A stretch of DNA of 64,000 nucleotides from an uncultured Paraprevotella sp. Lineage in GTDB: Bacteria > Bacteroidota > Bacteroidia > Bacteroidales > Bacteroidaceae. Shown here piece after piece: positions 16,889 to 25,571 of this stretch; position 1 is the first letter of the stretch, and each line of letters opens with the position of its first letter. The stretch covers positions 1 to 64,000 of the forward strand of contig CALUIS010000015.1 in assembly GCA_944320765.1 (NCBI GenBank). The letters run 5' to 3'. The notes below the pieces were generated by a model, which searched no databases, was not told where the DNA came from, and was given only the letters and a program-made list of their open reading frames with translations. The position numbers were made by a program, and so were the translations under genes.

Positions 16889-17637
16889 GAAGGTATATAT
16901 GGATTGTGGTCTTGTTGTTGTGCTGCGGTGATTTCTACGGACAAGGCAAGGTGTCGAAAAAGGACATGGAAAGGGCGGCGGAAGTGAACAAAGGTGTTAT
17001 TATCGATTCGTTAAAACGCCGACTTGATAGTTTGGAATGTCAGTATGGCCGGTTGAGGGAGCAGCTTGGGAGGTTTGAGAGCAGGAGTTTCAACCTGACG
17101 TTGAGTGATGAACAGCTTGCTGAGTATCTGGGTGCTAAGTCTTTGGAAGGGATTTACAGAGACCGTGAGGAGGTCCGGAAGCTGCTGGCTTCGGCAGAGG
17201 ACGACTCGAAATGGGCGCCTGTGTATAAGGAGATACTGGATATCCGGCAACGGTTGGAACAACCTTATAATAAGAAAGAGAATGAGCGTGATATGCAAAT
17301 GGTGGCCGATATCCGGCCGTTGAAGCCGCATGAGGGGGAATTTCAGTATTTGTGTAATGCTGTGAATGATTACCGTTTTATTATGTTTGAACTGGCGCGT
17401 GTGATAAAGATGGTGAACGGTATGGTTGGGAGCGATACAGGTATAAGTGCGGAAGAGGTTGAGAACAAGTTGAGAGAAGGCAATGAGCTGGAGACCATTC
17501 TGGAGGTGCCGTATGCTCAGAAGGCTATAGAGACTTATATCAAATACAAGACTTCTCTCTCTCTGCCTGATGCTGACAAGGAGTTGGGAGATCTTGTCGG
17601 CGAGTTGCAAGGGGCTTGTCCAGAGGCTTTTAAATAG
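16885..17637 (+). CDS. Exported coiled-coil protein, unknown
   Basis: This 250-residue protein starts with a signal peptide (about 1-20, ...LLLCCGDFYGQG) followed by a predicted coiled coil (about 30-65, VIIDSLKRRLDSLECQYGRL) and a helical domain to the end. It resembles its upstream neighbour in plan (signal peptide, then heptads containing 'DSL'), so the two may form a periplasmic hetero-oligomer. The start overlaps the previous stop (ATGA) and is preceded by AAAGGAGGAC. Family unknown. Confidence 0.65.
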   Translation: MRRYIWIVVLLLCCGDFYGQGKVSKKDMERAAEVNKGVIIDSLKRRLDSLECQYGRLREQLGRFESRSFNLTLSDEQLAEYLGAKSLEGIYRDREEVRKLLASAEDDSKWAPVYKEILDIRQRLEQPYNKKENERDMQMVADIRPLKPHEGEFQYLCNAVNDYRFIMFELARVIKMVNGMVGSDTGISAEEVENKLREGNELETILEVPYAQKAIETYIKYKTSLSLPDADKELGDLVGELQGACPEAFK

Positions 17638-17654
17638 GATTCAAGGAATGGCTT

Positions 17655-20183
17655 ATGAGGCAGTTGGTTCGAGTCAACAACAGTGAGTTAAGCTTCAGGC
17701 TGAAACTTAACTATAACAATGTGCATTCGCGGATGAAGATGTGGCTGGATGCCGGAAAGTTCATCTTCGCCGATTTGTCTACCAAGTCGGCGAATACGGT
17801 CTGGTATTCCAATGACGACGCTGAATATGTCCGTCTGACGGACGTGCCGGAAGACGGGCGTCAGCAGGTCATATCCCGTCTGGAAGAGGTGGTGGAGCAG
17901 GCGGCCCAGGTGCTTCGGAACGCTCCGGAGCTGGCACCGTACGTGGATGACATCATGGAGATTCCGGATTTGAGTTTTGTGTTTTATAATAAGGAGAATG
18001 GGGACTACAGATTTCTTCTTGCCGGTTGGGGGTGCAAATATGCCCATGTCCAGGCCGGAGACCGCCTGCTGGGCATCCGTCGGGGAGGAAACCGCCGGAC
18101 GGCATCCGGCGAGGATTCCGGGATAAAGACGAATCCGTCAGGCTCAGGCGGGAATACTCAGAAAGACGAGCGGAAAAAAAAGACGGACACAAAAAAGGAC
18201 GGGAACTCCGGAGATGCAGGAACAGAAACGGGCCCTACGAAGGACATGGCGGGAGGCGCTACACCCGAGGAGGAGACTGTAAGGAAGAAGATGCAGCACG
18301 TGTGGCTGCGGGTGCTGGACCAGCGTGACCATCCCGTGGGAGGGGAGCGTGTGGAAATCCGGATGTCCGGCATGTCGGTGATGAAGGTGACCGGCGAGGA
18401 CGGAAGGGCTGAGGTGGGAGACCTCCCTTGCAGGGACACTTTCACCGTGTCGTTTCCGGACATGAAAGGAAGCAATGAGCGGGCTTTCGAGGTGGAGCCG
18501 GATGTGGAGGTCTATGACGCTTACATCAAGAAGCTGGTGAGATACGCCCCGGTGTTGTTCGTGGAGGACCAGGACGGAAACCCGGTGCGGCAGCATGACA
18601 TCAAGATCATTGTGGCCGGGCAGGCGACCGTGTACAATACCGGAGAGGAAGGTGTGGTGCAGTTGCCGCTCATGCAGGAAGGTCAGAAGTTCGTGGCGGT
18701 GGACACGGCGAATTACGCCAACACTGCGGAGTTTGATGTCACTCCCGCCAAGGCGAAGACTCCTTACCGCTTCCGCATCAGGCAGTTCGAGAAACCCAAG
18801 GTGGGTGTCACGGTGCTGGATAAGGACCGGAAACCCGTACCGGGGACGGTGGTGGATGTGGAGTCGGACGACAAGCCTTGCCGGCAGGCCACAGGGAATG
18901 ACGGACGGGCGGAATTCCCGCATGACGTGTTCCGTGCCGGAAAGACGCTGGTCGGCATACAGCCGCCGGGTAAGCAGCGGATGCTGTATGAGCTGGACTT
19001 TAAGCCGGAGACCACGGAATACGCGGTCCAGCTGAAGGAGAGGCGTCCGTCTTCTTCATTCGCCCGTTACTGGAAATGGTTGGGATTGTTGCCTTTGTTG
19101 GTCTTGTTGGGCTGGGGCGGATATGAGCTTTATCAGTATTTGCATAAGGACGAGATACCGTCGTGGGCCGAGCTGAACAAGGGGGTCGTCTTGCTGAAGA
19201 GCGATGTGGTCTATCATGTCGACACAGGCTTGGAGGAAAAGACCGGCTATTCGGACTTCTACTTTAATTACAATGCGAATGAGAAGGCGATTTTCAATTA
19301 TACGTTTGATGCGGATAAGGTGACATCCAGTGTAAACTGGGGTACCGGTTTCTTTATCTCGGAAGACGGGCTTATCGCGACGAACAGGCATATCGCGGCC
19401 CCCATTCCTCCGGAAGAAGTGGTTCCGGTGCTGAAGAATCTCTTCGTTTCACTGAGAGATGCTTTCTCGGACAAGGCGCAGCAGTTCCAGAAAGACTTGA
19501 ACCGGTATGGAAGTTTGCGGAATATCAGTGAGAAAAATGCTCTCATATTGGACCAGATACAGGATTCCCTCGACTTTTATACCCAGGCGGCCAAGTTCTA
19601 CAACAGAGTGCTGGATATGGCGGACTACAAGGTGGATGTGGTCTGCAGGACTTATGCGGCTTTTGACAACTCGATGATTGAACTGATTAATGAGCAGACG
19701 TTCCATCCTTGCACCTGTCTGGCCTACGGAGACCCGGGCGACGTGGCGTCCAATGATTTGGCCGTCATCCAGCTGAACGAAAAGGGGCAGGCCATGCCTA
19801 AAGACGCCTACGTCTTTAAGATTCCAGAGACAGACCCGTTTGCCGACAATAAGGAGGGGAATGAGGATTATGAGATCTGGGTGCTGGGGTATAACAACGG
19901 TCCGGCTTTGGCCGGTGTGGAAACCGGAATCCATCCGCAGCACGTGAAAGGCAGTATCCTCTCGACCAACGAGAAATACCGGGTGAGCTACAATGCCGGC
20001 ATCCTGGGAGGGACGAGCGGCGGCCCCGTAGTGAACAAGGAAAGGAAACTGGTGGCCATCAACAATTCCGGATGGGGGGATTCCAACCTGAATTTCGGCG
20101 TACGCACGACTTATCTTCGTGAATTGCTGGAAGAAGTGAATGAGAAAAGAAACGTAACTCAAAATAATACTGAGGAAAAATGA
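17655..20183 (+). CDS. Membrane-anchored trypsin-like serine protease with cytosolic N-domain and Ig-like repeats
   Basis: This 842-residue protein has a cytosolic N-domain (about 1-140, with VWYSND and LLAGWG) and a charged linker (about 145-205). Three carboxypeptidase-regulatory/Ig-like domains follow (about 212-290, 292-385 and 387-465; each has V-L/E-D-x-D/R-x-x-P-V near its start), then a transmembrane helix (about 474-492). The protease domain is trypsin/HtrA-like: His579 in TNRHIAA, Asp701 in SNDLAVIQL, Ser788 in GTSGGP. Basic residues before the helix place the protease in the periplasm. A long insert (about 590-690) separates His from Asp. No PDZ domain is seen, unlike HtrA/DegP. 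The N-domain resembles that of the subtilisin at 7453. The stop overlaps the next start. Confidence 0.85.
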   Translation: MRQLVRVNNSELSFRLKLNYNNVHSRMKMWLDAGKFIFADLSTKSANTVWYSNDDAEYVRLTDVPEDGRQQVISRLEEVVEQAAQVLRNAPELAPYVDDIMEIPDLSFVFYNKENGDYRFLLAGWGCKYAHVQAGDRLLGIRRGGNRRTASGEDSGIKTNPSGSGGNTQKDERKKKTDTKKDGNSGDAGTETGPTKDMAGGATPEEETVRKKMQHVWLRVLDQRDHPVGGERVEIRMSGMSVMKVTGEDGRAEVGDLPCRDTFTVSFPDMKGSNERAFEVEPDVEVYDAYIKKLVRYAPVLFVEDQDGNPVRQHDIKIIVAGQATVYNTGEEGVVQLPLMQEGQKFVAVDTANYANTAEFDVTPAKAKTPYRFRIRQFEKPKVGVTVLDKDRKPVPGTVVDVESDDKPCRQATGNDGRAEFPHDVFRAGKTLVGIQPPGKQRMLYELDFKPETTEYAVQLKERRPSSSFARYWKWLGLLPLLVLLGWGGYELYQYLHKDEIPSWAELNKGVVLLKSDVVYHVDTGLEEKTGYSDFYFNYNANEKAIFNYTFDADKVTSSVNWGTGFFISEDGLIATNRHIAAPIPPEEVVPVLKNLFVSLRDAFSDKAQQFQKDLNRYGSLRNISEKNALILDQIQDSLDFYTQAAKFYNRVLDMADYKVDVVCRTYAAFDNSMIELINEQTFHPCTCLAYGDPGDVASNDLAVIQLNEKGQAMPKDAYVFKIPETDPFADNKEGNEDYEIWVLGYNNGPALAGVETGIHPQHVKGSILSTNEKYRVSYNAGILGGTSGGPVVNKERKLVAINNSGWGDSNLNFGVRTTYLRELLEEVNEKRNVTQNNTEEK

Positions 20184-20623
20184 AAAAGTTATTTATGTGT
20201 GTGGCATTCTGGGGGGTGGCTATGTGTGGCTTTTCACAGAACTACAATGCGGCCCAGGAGGAGTTAAGAAAAGAAGTGTCGGCTTTCCTGATCCGGAAAG
20301 GCTTTAATCCGGAGAATCAGGACGACGGCCTGATATTCAAAAGCGAGGGGTTGAAGTACTGTGTGGAAATAGACGAGACGGAGAAGAGTCCGATGTACAT
20401 TTGCTTGCGCTTGTATTTCAATTACAGCGACAAGTATGACAAGGACTTTGTGACCCGGAACCTGAACGACTACAATGTGAAGTATGGGGTGAAGGTGTAT
20501 TGTCTGGAGAACTCTTTCGTGCTTTCGGCCGAGATGTTCGTCACGAAGGCCTATGAGTTCAATTATGCGTTTGACACCATGTTGGACCATATCAAAAGCG
20601 CAAAGGATTTGATTATCGAATAA
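20180..20623 (+). CDS. Exported YbjN-like protein
   Basis: This 147-residue protein has a signal peptide (about 1-19, ...WGVAMCGFSQ) followed by one compact alpha/beta domain. Its pattern fits the YbjN / type III chaperone-like fold: an amphipathic helix leading to FLIRKGF, then strands, with 'VYCLENSFVLSAEMFV' late in the domain. The next gene carries a homologous domain in front of Sel1 repeats, so the pair looks like a tandem duplication. YbjN-like domains are usually cytosolic binding modules, and export is uncommon. The start overlaps the previous stop by 4 bases. Confidence 0.65.
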   Translation: MKKLFMCVAFWGVAMCGFSQNYNAAQEELRKEVSAFLIRKGFNPENQDDGLIFKSEGLKYCVEIDETEKSPMYICLRLYFNYSDKYDKDFVTRNLNDYNVKYGVKVYCLENSFVLSAEMFVTKAYEFNYAFDTMLDHIKSAKDLIIE

Positions 20624-20635
20624 ACAGGAGGCATT

Positions 20636-22255
20636 ATGAAGAAGATATTTTTATCCGTCATATTTGGTGTTGTTGCCACCATGGGGATTGTGGCTCAAGA
20701 TTTCAACGACGCCCAGCTGGCTTTGCGTCTGGGGATTGTGGAATATTTGTCGGAAGAGGGGTTCCAGCCCAAGATTGACCAGGACGGCGATGTGCGGTTC
20801 AGGCACAAAGACCTTTCCTATTATTTCATCATTAACGAGGATTGGGACGAGAATCCCTTGTTGGTGACGCTTTACCTGGGCTTCTCATACGATGACACAT
20901 TCACCCGCGAGAAGCTGGAGAAATGCATTCCGCTGGAGGCCAAATACAAGGTGGTGAAGCTGTACTGTTCGGAATCCTCATATTCGTACCGGTCGGATGT
21001 GTTTTGCAAGGACGCCGAGGTCTTGAAGTCTACATTCTATTCCTTGCTGACGGAAATCAATGCGCTGAAAGAGAATGTGGACATGACCGTCAACTCCGGC
21101 CTGTCCGACATCGGTCTGGATGCGGACCAGGACGAGGTGTTCAAGAAGGCCATGGAGTATTATTATGATGACGATTACGACCAGTCGTATCCTCTGTTCA
21201 AGCATCTGGCTGAGAACGGGTACGCTCCGGCATACGGCTATATGGGGCTGGCCTATGAGCTGGGCGAAGGTACCTCACGGGACGAAGACCTGATGGAGAC
21301 CTATTTCATCCGGGCCATAGACAACGGAAGTTATTGGTGCGCTTACCGTCTGGGTAATTATTATTATGAGAACGGGGATTACGACGCGGCGATGGACAAT
21401 TATCTGAAATGTGGCGCGAATGAGAACGGATTCCAGTCGGAAGCCTTGTATAAGGCCGGAAAGATGTATGAGGAAGGCGTAGGCCGGACCAAGGATCTTG
21501 CACGGGCCGTCACATGCTATAAGAAGTCGGTACAGCATGCCAGCATGCTGGGCTGTGACGCCCGCCTGGCCTTGATGAGGTTGGGCGAGGAGGTGGAGCC
21601 CAAGGAGGATTTCGTGGAAGCGACGAAGACGATGCTCGCGGGGATGACGCCGGAAGAGATGTATGAGGAAGGGGAGCAGTATGAATATGGACGTGGCGGA
21701 CGTGATGTGTCGTTGACTAAGGCCTATGCTTACTTTAAGGCGGCCGCCGACAGGGGGAATGCCGAGGCGATGGGCAAAATGGGAGAGATTTACGTCAGTG
21801 AGTTCTATCCGTTCAATGACAAGTCGAAATCGGACAGGTATTACTCAAAGGCCTTGAAAGCATACATGAAGACGGCGGATACAGACGGGAACGCCTGCTA
21901 TGAGATCGGCTACATGTATCAGAACGGACTGGGTGTGGACAAGGATCTGGAACAGGCGAAATATTACTATAAGGAAGGTGCCTTGCTGGGCGACAACAAC
22001 GCGGCCTGGCGGTTGGGCCTGATATATAAGGACGAGATGGAATACACGGATGCTTACAATTTCTTGCTGAAGGCTGCGGACGGCGGACAGGGGATGGCCA
22101 TGTTTGAACTGGCCAAGCTCTTCGAGAATGGCTTGGGTACGTCCTACAACAAGGAAAAGGCGATAGAGTGGTACAAGAGATGTGTCGAGAGCAACTATCG
22201 TGCAAGCGATGACGCCAAAGAGGCCTTGAAGCGTCTGGGCGTAGAGGGGTATTGA
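20636..22255 (+). CDS. Exported Sel1-repeat protein with YbjN-like N-domain
   Basis: This 539-residue protein has a signal peptide (about 1-20), a domain at about 22-150 homologous to the whole mature part of the previous gene, then a series of Sel1-like repeats to the end. Typical repeats are YGYMGLAYELGEGTSRDED, KAGKMYEEGVGRTKDLARA and EIGYMYQNGLGVDKDLEQA. Sel1 repeats are alpha-solenoid scaffolds for protein-protein contacts, often in signalling or envelope assembly. AGGAGG lies 4-5 bases before the start codon. The likely role is a periplasmic scaffold for the proteases and their partners; that is inference. Confidence 0.85.
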   Translation: MKKIFLSVIFGVVATMGIVAQDFNDAQLALRLGIVEYLSEEGFQPKIDQDGDVRFRHKDLSYYFIINEDWDENPLLVTLYLGFSYDDTFTREKLEKCIPLEAKYKVVKLYCSESSYSYRSDVFCKDAEVLKSTFYSLLTEINALKENVDMTVNSGLSDIGLDADQDEVFKKAMEYYYDDDYDQSYPLFKHLAENGYAPAYGYMGLAYELGEGTSRDEDLMETYFIRAIDNGSYWCAYRLGNYYYENGDYDAAMDNYLKCGANENGFQSEALYKAGKMYEEGVGRTKDLARAVTCYKKSVQHASMLGCDARLALMRLGEEVEPKEDFVEATKTMLAGMTPEEMYEEGEQYEYGRGGRDVSLTKAYAYFKAAADRGNAEAMGKMGEIYVSEFYPFNDKSKSDRYYSKALKAYMKTADTDGNACYEIGYMYQNGLGVDKDLEQAKYYYKEGALLGDNNAAWRLGLIYKDEMEYTDAYNFLLKAADGGQGMAMFELAKLFENGLGTSYNKEKAIEWYKRCVESNYRASDDAKEALKRLGVEGY

Positions 22256-22275
22256 AGACAGTGGTTACATAGGTG

Positions 22276-23253
22276 ATGAGACGTTTGAGATGGATGGGCG
22301 TGTGCGCATGGGTGATGGTCCAATGCGCACATGCGCAACATTTGGATGTGGAGCCGTCGGATCTCCTGGATGTCATTCCGTCTGTGCAAAGAATCCCGGG
22401 ATTGGGCGTGACGGTCTCCACGGCTCCGGTGTCGGACGATTTGCTGAAAATGCTGGCGCTGGAAAGAGACGCCTGCATGGAAATCGGTTCGTTGTCCTTT
22501 GCCAATTCGGATTCTACTGGAACCGTCATAGATGATTTCGGGTCGAGATTGTACAGTGGAGAGTTGAAGTTCGTGACGGCCCAGATCCGATATACAGGAC
22601 TTGTATCAGAGGAGAAGGACGTGCTTTTGCGGGTCAGGGTGTTGGATCCTGAAGGCAATCTGTTGGTCGGACGGCACTCTCCTGACGGATTCACTTTTGA
22701 AACGGCCGGGACTGTGACGCCAGGGAAGGGCAGGGTCTTGTCATTGTGCGGCTGGGGGCAAAACAAGGGGCCGGTCTATCCGCCCGGACGTTACCGGTAT
22801 GAGGTGTGGCAGGGGGATTCAAGGTTGTTCGCCCAAGCCTTTACGGTGTATCCTGGCAAGCATCCGTTGGAGAGCGTTGAGAACGTGAGGATTCAGGGTG
22901 TCGATTTCTTCGGCAAGGACGGGGACGGCCAGACCGTAAGGGGAAATGCGGGACGATTGCCTGCCCGGAGAATGTACTTCCTATGCGGAGATTTGTCTTT
23001 TGAAGGCTTGGCTTCGCAAGATGTACGGATGAATATCCGGATTTTTGACCCGGGCGGACGCTTGTGTCAGATCAAAGGCTCGCCGACAGGCTTCACTTGT
23101 GATGATATGACGGTGCCGGTCCGGAAAGGAGCCAACCGGTTTGTGCTGACGGGAGTGGGGCCTACCGGGAGACCTTATGCGGCCGGGACTTATATTTATG
23201 AGGTCTGGAGTGAGAAGAAGAAGATTTATGAAACGACAGTGGAGATGGAGTAA
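22276..23253 (+). CDS. Exported protein with two tandem beta-domains
   Basis: This 325-residue protein has a signal peptide (about 1-21, ...MVQCAHAQ) and two repeated beta-rich units. The first contains RVLDPEGNLLVG, SPDGFTF and GRYRYEVWQGD; the second RIFDPGGRLCQ, SPTGFTC and GTYIYEVWSEKK. Each unit ends in a Y-x-Y-E-V-W strand, so the protein looks like a two-domain Ig-like array of about 130 residues per unit. A GTG at 22273 is in frame one codon upstream, but ATG at 22276 is preferred. Its 3' end overlaps the next gene by 26 bases. No known family is recognised. Confidence 0.75.
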   Translation: MRRLRWMGVCAWVMVQCAHAQHLDVEPSDLLDVIPSVQRIPGLGVTVSTAPVSDDLLKMLALERDACMEIGSLSFANSDSTGTVIDDFGSRLYSGELKFVTAQIRYTGLVSEEKDVLLRVRVLDPEGNLLVGRHSPDGFTFETAGTVTPGKGRVLSLCGWGQNKGPVYPPGRYRYEVWQGDSRLFAQAFTVYPGKHPLESVENVRIQGVDFFGKDGDGQTVRGNAGRLPARRMYFLCGDLSFEGLASQDVRMNIRIFDPGGRLCQIKGSPTGFTCDDMTVPVRKGANRFVLTGVGPTGRPYAAGTYIYEVWSEKKKIYETTVEME

Positions 23254-24412
23254 GGGTTTGTCCGGGCTGGCGCTCTGCATGGGAATGTCCGTGCCGGCGG
23301 AGGCGCAAGTCGTGGAGGCGGAAGGTTCTTCTTATGCCCTTCTGTCTGACAGTACGGTGGAGCTGGTCTCTTTCGTGCCGCCATTTTCTTTTGAGAAATG
23401 GAGGGATACGTTATGTATTCCTCCCGCAGTCTCATACGGGGACAAGACCTATGGCGTGGTGGCCATCGGGGGAGAGGCTTTCGGGCCTGCCCCCCTGACC
23501 AGAAGGTACTGCCGGGGTGTGACCGAGGTGAGGCTTCCGGAAGGGTTGGAGGAAATAGCCGCAGACGCGTTTTACGGACGCTTTGGCAGCCTGAAGAAGG
23601 TGGTCCTGCCCCGGACGCTCCGGACGTTGGGAGAGAATGCGTTTGCAGGCCTTCCTTCGCTGGATGAAGTGGTGGTCAGGGGCGTAAGGGAAGTGCCGGC
23701 CTGGGCTTTCTCGCTCAATCCGTCTCTGACTGTGGTGAGCCTGGACTCATGCGTGTCGGTCGTCGGACGGAACTCATTTTATGAATGTACGCGATTGAGT
23801 CATGTGGACTTGCGGTCTGTCGTTGAAATCGGTGATAATGCATTTGAGGGGACCTCGATAAAAGTCTTGTCCGTTCCGAATGCGGAAAGTATAGGGGAGT
23901 CCTCTTTTATGGGGTGCAGAAGCCTTGTGCGTATTCATCTTTCCCGCAAACTGCGGCGTATCGCGGCTTTTGCTTTCTCGGATGATACAGCCTTGTTGTC
24001 CGTGCATGTTCCTGCCGGGGATGTGGGGGCGAGTGCCTTTATGGGATGCACATCTTTGCGTCAAGTCGTATTGTCGGACAGTGTGCATGGCTTGGGTGAG
24101 GCTGCCTTTTTAGGTTGTGTCTCATTAGACAGCGTGTGCTTTTCTTCATCTGTCAGCGAAATTGCTCCCATGACTTTCTGGGGATGTGCGAGTCTGGAAT
24201 CGGTGGTGTTGCCGGAGACGGTGAGGAGCATAGGAAAAGAGGCTTTCGCGGGGTCGGGGGTGAAGCGGATAGATATTCCACGTTCGGTGAAGGAGATCGG
24301 TGACGGAGCCTTTGCCCGGTGTGAGCATCTCAAGGAGGTTGTCCTGCGCAATCCGGATGTTTTATTGGGAAATGCGGCGTTCCCCAAGGAGGCAAGAATA
24401 AGATACATGTAA
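23228..24412 (+). CDS. Exported BspA-type leucine-rich repeat protein
   Basis: This 394-residue protein has a signal peptide (about 1-26, ...GMSVPAEAQ) followed by about ten LRR_5/BspA-type repeats of 22-24 residues. Examples are VRLPEGLEEIAADAFYGRF, VVLPETVRSIGKEAFAGSG and IPRSVKEIGDGAFARCE. These fold into solenoids that bind proteins or glycans and are common on Bacteroidales surfaces. The open frame extends upstream to 23177 inside the previous gene, but ATG at 23228 directly precedes the signal peptide and is preferred. No lipobox or sorting tail is seen, so it may stay in the periplasm. It ends 28 bases before the next gene. Confidence 0.85.
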   Translation: MKRQWRWSKGLSGLALCMGMSVPAEAQVVEAEGSSYALLSDSTVELVSFVPPFSFEKWRDTLCIPPAVSYGDKTYGVVAIGGEAFGPAPLTRRYCRGVTEVRLPEGLEEIAADAFYGRFGSLKKVVLPRTLRTLGENAFAGLPSLDEVVVRGVREVPAWAFSLNPSLTVVSLDSCVSVVGRNSFYECTRLSHVDLRSVVEIGDNAFEGTSIKVLSVPNAESIGESSFMGCRSLVRIHLSRKLRRIAAFAFSDDTALLSVHVPAGDVGASAFMGCTSLRQVVLSDSVHGLGEAAFLGCVSLDSVCFSSSVSEIAPMTFWGCASLESVVLPETVRSIGKEAFAGSGVKRIDIPRSVKEIGDGAFARCEHLKEVVLRNPDVLLGNAAFPKEARIRYM

Positions 24413-24440
24413 GAATATTAACTGATAAAAAGAAGGAAAT

Positions 24441-25520
24441 ATGATTGATTTGAAGCAAAAGCAACGGCATGGTTGTGTGACGTGGTGGCTGTGGGTTGCC
24501 ATTATCGTCAATTTGGTAGTGGCTGTCTCTTATAGCGTATTGATGTTTGATGCGACAGATGGTGGATTGGCCTTGGGTTGTGGACTGCTGGGTATGCTCG
24601 GAATCTTGAATGTCCTGGGTTCCATTCTGCTGATGCGTTGGAACAAGACGGGTTTCTGGCTGTTCTTTTCAAGTTCGTTATTGGGGGTTGTGATTAATAT
24701 TGGGGTTCTGGATGTAAGTCCGGCTGCAAGCTTGTCTTTTTTGGTGTCGATATTGATTTGGTGGGGGATACTCCAGATTAAGAAGAATGGAGTCTCCGCC
24801 TGGAGTCTGATGGGCAAGGGCTGGGATTACAAGCATTGCCGCCATCTGTATCAGGTTTTTGCCGGTGTTATCATCCTTTTGTTTGTGCTTGCACTGGTGG
24901 CTTTCGGCATGGCCGACCGGAAACCGGACGGTCTGATGCCAGACATGTCGGTGCGGGAGGAAGAGAATACGGACCCTGTTGAGATACTGGATTCTGTTGT
25001 TGTGTCGGATAGCGTTGTCGCCGATACGGTTGCGATGGATGAGGAGACGGTAGAGCCACAACCGAAGAAGAAGGAGCCGGAGCGTGTGAAGAAAGAACCG
25101 GAGCATGAGGAGAAGAAGGAACCGGTGCATGTGAAGGAGGCGGATGAAGAAGATGATGATGTGGCGGCGGTTGAGGCGGAACAGATGTTGAAGGCTTCCA
25201 TTGAAACCGTTGCGTTACCCATGGATGCGGGGTCCGGCATTACGATAACCGATTTGAGCTTGGGGAGTAGATATCTGGTCTATACGGCGATTTGTGACGA
25301 GGATCAGGTGGATATAGAAGTGCTGCGTTTGTCACGAGATGAGGTGAAGAAGAACGTGGGAGAGACGTTGGCTTCCAGTGACCCCACGGTCGGTTATTTT
25401 ATGAAATTGTGTATTACTGCACATAGGGGGTTGGCCTATAAATATGTGGGTGATACTTCCGGGGAAGAATGTTGGATCCGCTTCTCTATTTCGGATTTGA
25501 AAAAACTGGTGGGGAAATGA
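24441..25520 (+). CDS. Multi-pass membrane protein with acidic linker and periplasmic C-domain
   Basis: This 359-residue protein has five hydrophobic helices (about residues 15-36, 42-63, 70-90, 95-112 and 138-158), then an acidic/KEPE-rich linker (about 165-240), and a compact C-terminal domain (about 245-359) ending in KYVGDTSGEECWIRF. Similar C-domains occur in other Bacteroidales envelope proteins of unknown role. The gene at 26540 encodes a paralogous membrane part (GWDYKHCRHLYQ here, GLDMAHFRHIYQ there), and a remnant of a third C-domain lies at 26304-26407. Function is unknown. Confidence 0.75.
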   Translation: MIDLKQKQRHGCVTWWLWVAIIVNLVVAVSYSVLMFDATDGGLALGCGLLGMLGILNVLGSILLMRWNKTGFWLFFSSSLLGVVINIGVLDVSPAASLSFLVSILIWWGILQIKKNGVSAWSLMGKGWDYKHCRHLYQVFAGVIILLFVLALVAFGMADRKPDGLMPDMSVREEENTDPVEILDSVVVSDSVVADTVAMDEETVEPQPKKKEPERVKKEPEHEEKKEPVHVKEADEEDDDVAAVEAEQMLKASIETVALPMDAGSGITITDLSLGSRYLVYTAICDEDQVDIEVLRLSRDEVKKNVGETLASSDPTVGYFMKLCITAHRGLAYKYVGDTSGEECWIRFSISDLKKLVGK

Positions 25521-25571
25521 AAATAAGAGATATGGTTATATGATATTGTTATTAATCCAAATTCTGTGTTT

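Noticed and set aside
17655..20183. HtrA/DegP protease
   Set aside because: The catalytic triad is trypsin-like, but there is no PDZ domain and the large cytosolic N-terminal part is foreign to HtrA.
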